A stretch of DNA of 64,000 nucleotides from Saprospiraceae bacterium (GCA_016715245.1 JADKAS010000003.1:1-64000), one strand, 5' to 3'. Shown: positions 27,326-36,562, counted from the stretch's first letter. Program-made: numbers and translations. The notes: a model not told the origin generated them from the sequence alone.

Positions 27326-28819
27326 TTACGGTATCAATACAATTTTACGTACTGCGTGTTGTTTATTGTTTTTGTATCTGATATGGACAAAATAAATCCC
27401 GCTATGCTGTTGAAGAAGCGAGATACTCGTCTTATTCGTATCAGTGATTTGGTGCAAAATCTTATTACTATGGATGTCATAAACATCGACAGAACTCATG
27501 ACGTCTTCACTGGTGATCGTAAAATCGCCCGATGAAGGGTTTGGAAATATTTTTAAGGTTTCTTCAGCCTCAAAAAGTAAATTCGTCCCTGTTACGACCA
27601 CCTTATCCGGATCACAATAAGGCTCTGATGTGCCCAGTCTGAAATTGGGAAAGTGTGGAAAACCACAATTGGAAGATTTTAACTCCAAGGCGCGTTGTAC
27701 TACATTGCAAGCCACTCCTTTTTCATCGGGATTCATGATGATGTGAACAAAATTAAGGCAATTGAGACTTGCGACGTAAATCCTGCAATCAGGACCGTTC
27801 TGCATCATACCGAACAGAACCCTCCACCCTTCAAATTCATATCCGTCCCACTCTGCTATAAGCTCGAGGTTCAGTTCTTCCTCCCAAGTATCGACCTGAT
27901 AGATTTTGGTATAATCTGATAAATAAATAAAACGTCCGTTGGGAGAAAAGGTACCTCCAAAATAAACTCCTTGAGGGACAAGGGATAAAAACCGAGAATT
28001 ATATAAAAGTCCTGCATTTCTGTCAAAATCCATGACCATCAGTCCTTTGGGAGTATATCTCATATATTTGGTACCATCGGGGGAAAAAGAGGCTTGGCCA
28101 CCTGATAAAATACTATCTAATCCTATTGATATATCAGGATATTCAACCAGCCCATCAGAAGTGACCAAAAGTCTTGCATATCGGTTAGTGTATCTTCTGG
28201 CCATAACGATCCACCAATCTTCAAGATTTGAATGTTTTACAGCGGTCAATCCCGCAAGGGTAACAACACTATCTGTCAAAGCATGTTTGTCTTTGTACAA
28301 AACTTTTCCTCTACTTGTTGTCAGGTCTGTTTCAGCATATAAAAGTGAAGATTCAATTTTTGTGGGCAAATTGTCGTATCTGATATAAAAAACATATTGA
28401 CTCAATGGTTGAGAAGGTCTTGGAAGTATCAATGCTGATTGATACGGGCCCGGGTATCCATAGTTTTTTGGACATTCAAAATCTCCGGGAATTCCCGCGT
28501 TAAAGCCCGAACCATTTTCCAATATCTCATGTCTCCCGTTGGCGATGTCACACCCATTAAAATACAACAATAAATTGCCGGTTTCGTCACTGATACTCGA
28601 ATTTGTTTCTGAAAAGGCAAAGGGAAGGAATTGATCTTTAACCTGTAAAGTATCTGACCCAAAATCCAGAATTTGTCTTTTAAGTCCTTCGACATAATAA
28701 AATCCTGTAACCCAATTATAGTCGTATTTAAATTGGGCAAATGCCGGAATGCTGATAAGCATTCCGGCACATTGCCACATTAATATGATAATATTTTTAA
28801 TAAAAATATGTTTGATCAC
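27326..28819 (-). CDS. Type IX-secreted propeller-like protein, paralogue B
   Basis: In 497 residues it has a signal peptide (hydrophobic run to PAFAQ), a beta-rich body with SFSPDGTKYMRY, TFSPNGRFIYLSD and YQVDTWEEE, and a C-terminal sorting domain (IFPNPSSGDFTI...YDIHSNKILH...SGIYFVHI). The ATG overlaps the stop of the upstream metzincin gene (ATGA at 28816-28819), so translational coupling is likely. It is a paralogue of the 25006 gene. Together these genes look like an operon of surface-exported proteins. Binding partner and function are unknown. Confidence 0.8.
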   Translation of the reverse strand: MIKHIFIKNIIILMWQCAGMLISIPAFAQFKYDYNWVTGFYYVEGLKRQILDFGSDTLQVKDQFLPFAFSETNSSISDETGNLLLYFNGCDIANGRHEILENGSGFNAGIPGDFECPKNYGYPGPYQSALILPRPSQPLSQYVFYIRYDNLPTKIESSLLYAETDLTTSRGKVLYKDKHALTDSVVTLAGLTAVKHSNLEDWWIVMARRYTNRYARLLVTSDGLVEYPDISIGLDSILSGGQASFSPDGTKYMRYTPKGLMVMDFDRNAGLLYNSRFLSLVPQGVYFGGTFSPNGRFIYLSDYTKIYQVDTWEEELNLELIAEWDGYEFEGWRVLFGMMQNGPDCRIYVASLNCLNFVHIIMNPDEKGVACNVVQRALELKSSNCGFPHFPNFRLGTSEPYCDPDKVVVTGTNLLFEAEETLKIFPNPSSGDFTITSEDVMSSVDVYDIHSNKILHQITDTNKTSISLLQQHSGIYFVHIRYKNNKQHAVRKIVLIP

Positions 28820-31800
28820 GGTATGATGATTATTTTTTTGACAACACTATTATCACGATTTTCTGTTTTTACTTTTACCAAATAGATACCTGCCGGCCAT
28901 CCTTCTGTCAGGACTTCTACCATGGTATGGTTACATTCTTTTGATAACATAACTCTGCCTGTATAGTCAGTAATAAAAAGATGACTGATCGGTGATGGTG
29001 AAGAAATATTGAATTTATCCTTGCCTGGATTGGGATAAATAGAAATGAAGTGTTCTTTAGCAGATTCGGCCCTTGGCGTCACAGGAGTACATTTTGTCAG
29101 ATCATCGTATAAGGTTTCTTCAAGGCTGTATTCAGCCAAAATTCCTCTCGCCATATAAACCCCCTTTCCTCCTTCAAGTGGACATTGATTTGCAATGTCT
29201 TCCAACATTAACATTTCGACAGAATCCGGATCTTCTCCTTGCCATTTTTTAACCAAAACTTCCAAAACCCGGGCTTTGTTGTACCAATAGGGTTGGGTAT
29301 TGGATACTTGTGTAAGATGACCCTGGGCTAAGATGAGATTGCTATCCAGTTCAATTCTATAAGTGTTGTACATATTCTTAGCAGCTGATTCAAGTTGTGA
29401 GATGACTGCTTTCATAGAATCTTTGACTTCTGTTGACAAACTATCCATTGCATAATATTCATTTAAAGCTTCCTGCAATGCTGCAAACCTAGTTTCAATA
29501 GCTGCCTGATTAGTGCCGGGGGCATAAATGAGTTTTTCAGCTTCTTTGACATGGAAAAGATCTGTATTTGATTCAAGGGTATCCAAATACAATGTTATTG
29601 AACCGGAGGACTCACCGAAAGTCTCCCCTGATACGATCTCCTCATAAATAAAGTCCTGAGAAGCAGCCGTCATCGCTGTCGCAAATGGAAAATTGTTAAA
29701 AGTGTTGTTCGGGGTAACCATCTGGAAGATGCCATTTCCACCGCCACCAGTAAATCCGGTGCCACAATTGTGTGGAGTCTGAGGATTTAAGGGTTTAAAG
29801 AACCATTGACCATCCACCGCTTCAAATATAGGCAGATATGGTTTGGCGTCATCGTGGGTGAGGTATTTGGATTGACCTACGAGTTCTAATGTTGCCCCCA
29901 AATGTGTAGCACCAATGTCATTGTCCGGATCAGAGAGGGTCCATCTGTTGTTATTAAATTCTTGTCTGCCGGTGGAGGTGACGTTATCTCCCTGTTGCAG
30001 TCCGTAGTAGAGTCCTCTGTCGATATATTTAAATTCATTACCGGCGATTACTGTTTGACTTTGCGCCCATGGGTTGATACCACGGTTGCCTCCGGTGAAT
30101 TCATTACAAAGTATCCTGTTATTCATCCCGGAATTATCCAGAAATATATGTCGGTATATATCATTTGGTTGTGCTACTGAGGAGATAGTAAAATAATTGG
30201 TCGAAGCACTATTTCTTCCAATCAGATTATTTTCACTTGATGACATTCGTATAAAATTCATGTTTGATGCAAATGCCCTGTCAGAAAGATTAAAATTAAA
30301 TTGGCTGTTTGTTACGTTTATTTTATTTGTATTCAGCATATAAATACCGGTTCTGTTATTAGTAAATGTACTGTGCTGAATATTCCATCCATTCTTTGAG
30401 TTGTATAACCGTACTCCATTTTGCCTTCCAGCTAAAAAATGCCCGGAATTTAAAACTGATGGAATTGAACTCAAACTGGTTGAATTGCTTACTGTTAACC
30501 CATCAAATTTGGTATTGTTAAAATAAACACTGTTTTGAATAACGTGTGAAGTGTTTGGGGCATCTGTGATTAATATTGGCATATAATTATCATCAAAGGT
30601 AGTTTTTGTAATGGAAAGTCTTGTGTTTCTGGCAAATATACCTCTGAGATGATTTTTAAATTTACATGTATTGGAAACTGAAACTGTATATGTAATCCCT
30701 GGATCCTGAACAACCCGTATGCCAAAACCTCCGGAAGGTGATGCAAATTCAGTCGAAGCAATTATTGCTCCCTGATTTAAGATATCAATGGCAATATATG
30801 GTTTATTAAAAAGGCAATTAGATACATCCAGATTTCCACCATTTTTAGCTTCAATGCCTACAGTGCAGTTATGAAATTCAACTCTTTTATTGATAGCGTT
30901 TGTTCCTGATATTTTGATGTTAGCATTATCAATTCCCTTGATAGCTGTATATGTGTTATATATTTTTGAATTACCAGAGATAGAAACGTCAGCACCATTA
31001 GCCAGCTCCATCCCCAACCATTTTACAGATGGGTTGCATGTTCTGAACGTGCAATTATCAAATTTTACTATTTTCCCCTGAGCAATAGTGATCTTTGCAT
31101 TTTCCCCCATTATGAAATGAGCATTACAATAAGAAGCGTCATAATTAATAATCAGTTCAGCATCAATATAAATATCATGTCTGATACCAGAACAAAAATT
31201 ATAGGGTTGATCCTGCACCGGGGTTCTGATTGCATCAGCGTATACAACGGATAGTCCCCTTTTGTCAATTACATATGGGAATAGAAAGCGGTATGTTGCA
31301 TCTGGTGGTAAATTAATAAAGGGATCTCCTGAGACATATTTATATTTTACCCTGATGGCTGTTCCGTTTTGGCCTGCCAATATATTGTATTTTGTTTGAC
31401 CATTCAGGTAAAATAAATATTTAGATGCGTGGGCTGAACCTTTGTTTAGAGTCAAATTGGGGGATTTGATTATTCTTGTAAAATCATTTGTGATTAATGT
31501 ATCAGGTGCATTAAATCCCGCTGGCAGAATTAAACTGTCTAAATGATTATGATTATAATATACCTCAACTTGGACTACTCTATTATTGCAGCTGTTTTTA
31601 AAAACTGTTAAGAGTGGAATAAGCAAGCTATCAGCAGGTAATGTATCTATACATGAAAAATTTAAATAATTAAGATAATCTGTATTATTTGCAGTTAATA
31701 TGACTTGTCCATCACATGATTGACAATTTGGATCTGGCTCAACACTTATCTGTTGTTCGCTGCTATCCAAACAATTCAAATCATCACCATTTAATAAATC

Positions 31801-32388
31801 TGTTAGATTGTTGATGTAATTATTGCTCATCCATAAACTGGAATAAGAATGGGTTTCATGAAATGTGGTTCCTCCACTTGTTCCATCCATTAAACAATGT
31901 TTGTTTGTTGGAACGTTTGAGCAATCATCATGTCCTAAACCAATTTGGTGTAATAATTCATGAACAACTGCAAACGCTTGTTGTCTTATAGCTTCCAGAT
32001 TTGTAAAGGCCGTATGGGACGCTCCTCCTGTATCACTTTTAGGATACAGTTTACATGTTCCGCCAAGTTGTGCATGTCCCAAATTAGTTTCATCTCCTGT
32101 TATATGGTGTGCTATATCCGGAATATAACACAAATCGTTTCCGGTCCTACTATGAGTCCAGTATCCGGCTATACCGGAATTATAAGTAAAATTGGAATAT
32201 TTATTAAATCCGTTTACTTCTCTTATTTGCCTGGGAAAAACAAATATATCGGCATTTTGTAATGGCGGAGCTTCATCAAACAAACTATTTACCTCAATCA
32301 TCAACTCTTGTAATTTTTCCAAGGCAAGTGAATCACCACCACACAAATTAACAAAAGAAGAATCGTAGCTAAGCCCTAATTCTATCAC
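28816..32388 (-). CDS. Metzincin-type metalloprotease with beta-helix repeats and type IX sorting domain
   Basis: From GTG 32388 the product has 1190 residues. A zinc-protease signature HELLHQIGLGHD (143-154) with a following Met-turn (CLMDGT) marks a metzincin. The middle repeats short Asn-rich right-handed beta-helix turns (SGNSKIYNTYTAIKGIDN, NRTGIYMLNTNKINVTNSQF). The end is a sorting domain (IYPNPGKDKF...GWPAGIYLVKV). The frame stays open upstream of 32388 and encodes a convincing signal peptide (IIIILAINNLFFTQQVRAQ), so the true product starts earlier. No ATG, GTG or TTG lies between that peptide and the minisatellite. See the findings for a possible repeat-controlled start. It is probably a secreted or surface-bound protease. 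Confidence 0.82.
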   Translation of the reverse strand: MIELGLSYDSSFVNLCGGDSLALEKLQELMIEVNSLFDEAPPLQNADIFVFPRQIREVNGFNKYSNFTYNSGIAGYWTHSRTGNDLCYIPDIAHHITGDETNLGHAQLGGTCKLYPKSDTGGASHTAFTNLEAIRQQAFAVVHELLHQIGLGHDDCSNVPTNKHCLMDGTSGGTTFHETHSYSSLWMSNNYINNLTDLLNGDDLNCLDSSEQQISVEPDPNCQSCDGQVILTANNTDYLNYLNFSCIDTLPADSLLIPLLTVFKNSCNNRVVQVEVYYNHNHLDSLILPAGFNAPDTLITNDFTRIIKSPNLTLNKGSAHASKYLFYLNGQTKYNILAGQNGTAIRVKYKYVSGDPFINLPPDATYRFLFPYVIDKRGLSVVYADAIRTPVQDQPYNFCSGIRHDIYIDAELIINYDASYCNAHFIMGENAKITIAQGKIVKFDNCTFRTCNPSVKWLGMELANGADVSISGNSKIYNTYTAIKGIDNANIKISGTNAINKRVEFHNCTVGIEAKNGGNLDVSNCLFNKPYIAIDILNQGAIIASTEFASPSGGFGIRVVQDPGITYTVSVSNTCKFKNHLRGIFARNTRLSITKTTFDDNYMPILITDAPNTSHVIQNSVYFNNTKFDGLTVSNSTSLSSIPSVLNSGHFLAGRQNGVRLYNSKNGWNIQHSTFTNNRTGIYMLNTNKINVTNSQFNFNLSDRAFASNMNFIRMSSSENNLIGRNSASTNYFTISSVAQPNDIYRHIFLDNSGMNNRILCNEFTGGNRGINPWAQSQTVIAGNEFKYIDRGLYYGLQQGDNVTSTGRQEFNNNRWTLSDPDNDIGATHLGATLELVGQSKYLTHDDAKPYLPIFEAVDGQWFFKPLNPQTPHNCGTGFTGGGGNGIFQMVTPNNTFNNFPFATAMTAASQDFIYEEIVSGETFGESSGSITLYLDTLESNTDLFHVKEAEKLIYAPGTNQAAIETRFAALQEALNEYYAMDSLSTEVKDSMKAVISQLESAAKNMYNTYRIELDSNLILAQGHLTQVSNTQPYWYNKARVLEVLVKKWQGEDPDSVEMLMLEDIANQCPLEGGKGVYMARGILAEYSLEETLYDDLTKCTPVTPRAESAKEHFISIYPNPGKDKFNISSPSPISHLFITDYTGRVMLSKECNHTMVEVLTEGWPAGIYLVKVKTENRDNSVVKKIIIIP
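29072..29298 (-). repeat. Duplicated cassette, copy 2 (pairs with 26982-27208)
   Basis: This lies inside the metzincin gene just before its sorting domain and aligns gap-free to 26982-27208. It is nearly identical over 29072-29190 and markedly less so over 29191-29298. Confidence 0.85.
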
Positions 32389-32542
32389 TCTTTTATGTTG
32401 TCCTTGTGCTCTTACTTGTTGAGTAAAAAAGAGATTATTAATAGCCAGAATAATAATTATTAAGTGAATTCTTAAAATTAAAGGTTTATTAAGTTTTTTT
32501 AAATTGTGTTTTAGGGGTTTACAGATAAAATCGAATAGTGAA

Positions 32543-32808
32543 GTGTTTGGTGTTTGGTGTTTGGTGTTTGGTGTTTGGTGTTTGGTGTTTGGTGTTTGGT
32601 GTTTGGTGTTTGGTGTTTGGTGTTTGGTGTTTGGTGTTCGGTGTTCGGTGTTCGGTGTTCGGTGTTCGGTGTTCGGTGTTCGGTGTTCGGTGTTCGGTGT
32701 TCGGTGTTCGGTGTTTGGTGTTTGGTGTTTGGTGTTTGGTGTTCGGTGTTCGGTGTTCGGTGTTCGGTGTTCGGTGTTCGGTGTTCGGTGTTCGGTGTTC
32801 GGTGTTCG
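32543..32808. repeat. Minisatellite of 38 tandem 7-bp units
   Basis: The plus-strand unit is GTGTTTG or GTGTTCG. Counting 5' to 3' gives 13 T-type, 11 C-type, 4 T-type and 10 C-type units, 266 bp with no imperfect unit. On the minus strand it reads NTEHRTP/NTKHQTP heptapeptides in every frame. It lies directly upstream of the signal peptide of the metzincin gene. Because the unit is 7 bp, each unit gained or lost changes the reading frame. Confidence 0.97.
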
Positions 32809-33344
32809 GTGAAATCATATCACCAAAGGTACAAAATTTTAGTTTCATAACAATAAGTATTTTTGACAATGTCGTATAAATTTCCTTTTTCAAATCATCC
32901 TTATAAGTGCACTTTTTATTTTCGATCGGTTCAGGAATTTTTCGGTTATCAGGTCATTTTTTATACATTATCGGTTTAAATAATAAAATATCCTTTCAAA
33001 AGTATAAAAATAATTTTGATAAATCAACGGTTTTGCGAAAAATATTTCATATAAATATTTATCAAATACATGTTTATTTGCATACAAAAATGAATCTGTA
33101 CGGAATTAAATTATGAAAATATACAGAAGTAAAAATAAAGTGTTATTCCGGAAATGTGATTTCAGCATAAAGGAAATAATGTTTTGCTGTCACTACCAAT
33201 ATGTTTTTTTAAGAATGTTGTTCTGAAAGACATTTATATAATCAATGTTTTGAAACTATCCTATATATATGATGACAGCTGAGCAGCCATTGATATGAAC
33301 AGCCACCCTGAAAGCTTACTTGGCCACAACACCTCAAGCAGATA
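32809..33344. other. Gene-poor region between minisatellite and head GIN gene
   Basis: Apart from the promoter described at 32816-32853, these roughly 530 AT-rich bases show no convincing coding frame, RNA or repeat. Confidence 0.5.
32816..32853 (-). promoter_or_regulatory. Bacteroidota-type promoter and adjacent ATG reading into the minisatellite
   Basis: On the minus strand TTG (32851-32853), 19 bases, then TACCTTTG (32824-32831) is an excellent -33/-7 pair. Transcription should begin near 32818, where an ATG (32816-32818) leads straight into the repeats. The present frame from it ends at a TAA at 32519-32521, before the signal peptide. Confidence 0.6.
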
Positions 33345-34073
33345 CTATTTACGCTCCAATACTTTTCCTCCCATATCTTCAGAAATATTTTTGTACTGTG
33401 GGTTACCTTTGTAGGAAACTTTTGCGCCTGAGCCGGCTTTTCCGAATATGGCTTTTTCACAAAAAACGGAGACCCGGGAATTTTGTTCCGCAAGGATTTC
33501 AACCTCCTTTGCCACCAGGCTTTTTCCCTCAATGATGGAATCCGAGTAGGCTTCTATCTTCATGGTTTCACTTTTTCCGAAAAGATAGAGGGTTGATTTG
33601 TTTTGTGCTTTAATTTTAATATCAAAACACTTTACAGTAAGTGTTCCTCTCGACCCTTTGTTGCAGGTTATTTTCAGGAAAGGAGACGTTAAGGTATCTT
33701 TGGTGGATATATCAGAAATAGCATGAATATTCAGTTCTTTTATTTCTTTGTAAAAAAGTTTTACGGTAGCTTTTGTTACAAGCCTGTTGTATTTTGATTT
33801 TTCAGGTGCTTTGATTCTGATGGTCAACAAGTCTTCATTTATTTCAAATACAAGATCTCTTTCGAAACCTTTTAAAATGGTATAGTCAGCTTTGTTTTCG
33901 GTTGATTGAATGAGTTCAACACTCACGTCACCGGCTGTTTTTACCTTTGAAAATTCGCCCAATAATATTGTTTGAGCGATAAGCATTTCAGTAAAAAAAA
34001 TACAAATGCCCATAATAATAAAGGAATGTAATTTCAAATCAAATCTTTTATTTTTAGAAATGTATGGAGGCAT
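33345..34073 (-). CDS. DUF2807 'head GIN' domain protein
   Basis: The 242-residue protein has an N-terminal membrane or signal segment (SFIIMGICIFFTEMLIAQ) followed by the typical DUF2807 pattern: short beta strands with repeated small-residue turns (LNIHAISDIST, IKAQNKSTLYLFGKSETMKIEAYSDSII, SRVSVFCEKAIFGKAGSGAKVSYKG). It ends with the usual YKGNPQ. The family forms right-handed beta-helix-like folds and is described as a putative auto-transporter adhesin, with unknown function. The alternative start MGICIFF would shorten the N-terminus. No partner gene is obvious. Confidence 0.8.
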   Translation of the reverse strand: MPPYISKNKRFDLKLHSFIIMGICIFFTEMLIAQTILLGEFSKVKTAGDVSVELIQSTENKADYTILKGFERDLVFEINEDLLTIRIKAPEKSKYNRLVTKATVKLFYKEIKELNIHAISDISTKDTLTSPFLKITCNKGSRGTLTVKCFDIKIKAQNKSTLYLFGKSETMKIEAYSDSIIEGKSLVAKEVEILAEQNSRVSVFCEKAIFGKAGSGAKVSYKGNPQYKNISEDMGGKVLERK

Positions 34074-34251
34074 GCGCTGAATTTATGAGTAAAAATGAAA
34101 ATAATTATACTGGTAATGGTTCAGTGTACAATGCAAATACTCCTTAAATAAATTATATAGTGTGGGAAATGACTAAGAATGTTGATCGTAAAACAAAGAT
34201 AATGTGAAAACACATAGTGTAAAACAAAAGAGGAAAATTAATAAATTTTTA

Positions 34252-35340
34252 TTACAACTTTTGTTTGTAAAAATAAAGACTCTCATAAATGATATCTTCG
34301 GGTATTTCCCAGTTGTAAACGGCATAACCTATTCCTTCAAGCAGGGAAAATTGAATTTTACCGTTTCTGTTTTTTTTGTCGTGATACATCAACTCAACCA
34401 GAAAGGCAGGATCGTTTACCCATTTGGGATGATGTCCGAAAATAGAGATGATATATTCTCTGATTTTAAATATTTCTTCTTCTGACAAAAGATTCATTCG
34501 GTATGAAATATAACTTTCACAAATCATACCTATGGCGATAGCTTCACCATGCAGAAGGTCTTCAGATTTGAGTATACTTAAAGATTCGATGGCGTGACCG
34601 ATGGTGTGTCCAAAATTCAAAATCTTCCGTATACCTTTTTCTTTTGGGTCTTTTTCGGTTATATTTAATTTTATCTGAAGGGAAGATTCAATACAGTTTT
34701 TGTAATTTTTATAAATAAAATCCCGGTGTGCATGAGCAGTGTCAAAGGTTTCCCGATCCGCAATCAGCCAGTGTTTGATCATCTCAGCAAAACCGTTTCT
34801 GATATGTATTTCGGGTAAAGTCTGTAAAAATTCAGTAAAAACAAAAACATTTTTTGGATTTTGAAATATGCCGGCTACATTTTTAATGCCATTCACATCG
34901 ACACCCAATTTTCCACCGATAGAAGCATCTACCTGACTTAAAAGGGTGGTTGGTAAATATATAAATGGAAGCCCTCTTTTAAAGGTTGCGCTACAAAAAC
35001 CACCCATATCACCTACAACACCACCTCCAAGAAGGACCACAAGACAATTCCTGTCAATATTTTTTTGCAACATTTTTTCAAAAATCATATGACAGGTCAT
35101 CAGGTTTTTGTGTTTTTCGCCGGCAGGAAATGTTAAAACCCTTACTTGTCTTGCAATATTTTCAAACAAAATATGAAGGCAAAGTTTTTCTGTATTTTCA
35201 TCAGCTATCACCAGTACCTGGCTATATATCGGGTCTTCAATTATTGATCGCAATGTATCCCAATCTTCGAAATGAACCTGGTATTGAGCTGCTGAAATAT
35301 AATTTTTTGGTTTAGTGTCTGTTAATATCATCTGATTCAA
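34252..35340 (-). CDS. aroB: 3-dehydroquinate synthase
   Basis: At 362 residues this matches AroB. Motifs include PAGEKHKN, the NAD-binding GGGVVGDMGGFCSATFKRG, the conserved PTTLLSQVDASIGGK, NFGHTIGHAIE and HGEAIAIGM (zinc ligands). The enzyme converts DAHP to 3-dehydroquinate, the second shikimate step. aroA (EPSP synthase) lies 3 kb away on the other strand. The 5' end overlaps the upstream monooxygenase-like gene by 29 bases; the internal ATG at 35331 would reduce this to 20. Confidence 0.93.
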   Translation of the reverse strand: MNQMILTDTKPKNYISAAQYQVHFEDWDTLRSIIEDPIYSQVLVIADENTEKLCLHILFENIARQVRVLTFPAGEKHKNLMTCHMIFEKMLQKNIDRNCLVVLLGGGVVGDMGGFCSATFKRGLPFIYLPTTLLSQVDASIGGKLGVDVNGIKNVAGIFQNPKNVFVFTEFLQTLPEIHIRNGFAEMIKHWLIADRETFDTAHAHRDFIYKNYKNCIESSLQIKLNITEKDPKEKGIRKILNFGHTIGHAIESLSILKSEDLLHGEAIAIGMICESYISYRMNLLSEEEIFKIREYIISIFGHHPKWVNDPAFLVELMYHDKKNRNGKIQFSLLEGIGYAVYNWEIPEDIIYESLYFYKQKL

Positions 35341-35629
35341 CTGTTTGGAAAGGTAAAAGTGAAAAAGCCATTGGTTTTTCTTCGAATAATTTTTTTGTTG
35401 AAGCCCAGGTTTCTACAAAAAGTTCTGAATTTCTGTACATTTGAAGGGCATCCTCATTTTCCCAAAAACTAATGGTAAAATAAATTCTTTTGTCGTACAG
35501 GTCTTTGCACAATTCTAAGTGCAAACATCCCTTGGAGGCTCTGATTTCGGACTTACTTTTTGTGAAAATAGCCTCAAAATCATCTGTAAATTCTTCTTTA
35601 AAACAAAGTCTGACGATACGTTTTATCAT
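35312..35629 (-). CDS. Antibiotic-biosynthesis-monooxygenase (ABM) domain protein
   Basis: A 105-residue ferredoxin-like alpha/beta protein starting MIKRIVRLCFKEEFTDDF with SKGCLHLELCKD and YFTISFWENEDALQMYRNSELF, the signature of small ABM/YgiN-like dimers. Such proteins act as cofactor-free monooxygenases or as heme- or quinol-related enzymes; the substrate is not predictable. It lies between the SAM hydrolase-like gene and aroB in a tight minus-strand run, suggesting one transcript. Confidence 0.75.
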   Translation of the reverse strand: MIKRIVRLCFKEEFTDDFEAIFTKSKSEIRASKGCLHLELCKDLYDKRIYFTISFWENEDALQMYRNSELFVETWASTKKLFEEKPMAFSLLPFQTVESDDINRH

Positions 35630-35643
35630 ATTAATTAATAGCT

Positions 35644-36414
35644 CTAATAAAAGTTAATCTGTATGTTTTCGTTTCTGTGCAGATTAAAAACGGAACTTGC
35701 CTTTCCCATATTAATGGCAAGTTCAAGATAACCGGAAGAATTAAAGAAGGCTACAGCATCACCAATTGCCACATCTCCGTAATTCCTGCTTAAATAGTTA
35801 ATTGGGTCGTGTTGTTTATAGTATATTTCAAAATTTCTGTCTTGTCTTATTTTTTCAAAATCTTCTTTTCTTAAATTGATAATCACATTATCATAGTGGT
35901 CAACATAAATAATGGTGGCTCTTATCTGAGAATTTGTGATTACCGGTTTGAGTTCAAGGCGCTGTAAAAAATCCTGAGGGTTAGGGCCGATTTCAGTCAC
36001 GGGTAATCCGGCACTGATATAACCTACCGCTCTTGCATACAAATCTTCATAGTGATAAGACTGTGGATTCAGGTCATTCAAAATATATACTTCAGAAGAG
36101 GTTAAATCCTCAAAAATCAGAGAAAAAACGCCGTTATTCGGGCCAATAAAATATTGACCTTCTCTGTAGAATATCAAATATTCACTTTTTTTACGGTAGA
36201 CATTATTGACGGCAACAATATGAATACTATCCTTCGGAAACTGCCTGAAAATATTTTTGATAAAAAAGGCAGCTTCAATGATATCATATGGAGCGATATG
36301 ATGTGAAACATCAACGATTTGTACATCTTCCTTCTGAGACAATAACTGACCTTTTAGTTTGGATACATAATAATCCTTCACCCCAAAATCTGTTGTCAAT
36401 GAAACTATTTGCAT
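35644..36414 (-). CDS. SAM hydroxide adenosyltransferase (DUF62) family protein
   Basis: I place the start at ATG 36414 (MQIVSLTTDFGVKDYYV), where family homology begins; the in-frame ATG at 36435 adds seven residues. The length is about 256. Family motifs are TTDFG at the N-terminus, VDVSHHI, FIGPNNGVF, GRAVGYIS-like ARAVGYIS and YVDHYDNVIINL. Members hydrolyse S-adenosylmethionine to adenosine and methionine; fluorinase and chlorinase are relatives. The hydrolase activity is inferred from the family. It heads a run that continues into the ABM and aroB genes. Confidence 0.85.
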   Translation of the reverse strand: MQIVSLTTDFGVKDYYVSKLKGQLLSQKEDVQIVDVSHHIAPYDIIEAAFFIKNIFRQFPKDSIHIVAVNNVYRKKSEYLIFYREGQYFIGPNNGVFSLIFEDLTSSEVYILNDLNPQSYHYEDLYARAVGYISAGLPVTEIGPNPQDFLQRLELKPVITNSQIRATIIYVDHYDNVIINLRKEDFEKIRQDRNFEIYYKQHDPINYLSRNYGDVAIGDAVAFFNSSGYLELAINMGKASSVFNLHRNENIQINFY

Positions 36415-36562
36415 TAAAAACATGTTAAAGTTCAAATATTTTTTTCCGAATCGTATATTGTTTTGAAAAAATATTCAATATTTGTGTGCAAAGAAACTAA
36501 ATATTATAGAAATATAGCATATAAAAATAATTTTTAATATATAAACCAAGAATTTTAAGAAT

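Noticed and set aside
32543..32808. CRISPR array
   Set aside because: Units are 7 bp, directly abutting, with no spacers and no cas genes nearby.
32504..32893. Open frames of 98-124 residues made of VFGVWCL/VFGVRCS or NTEHRTP repeats on both strands
   Set aside because: They are products of the 7-bp minisatellite, which stays open in every frame. Only the minus-strand ATG frame was kept, as part of a regulatory hypothesis.
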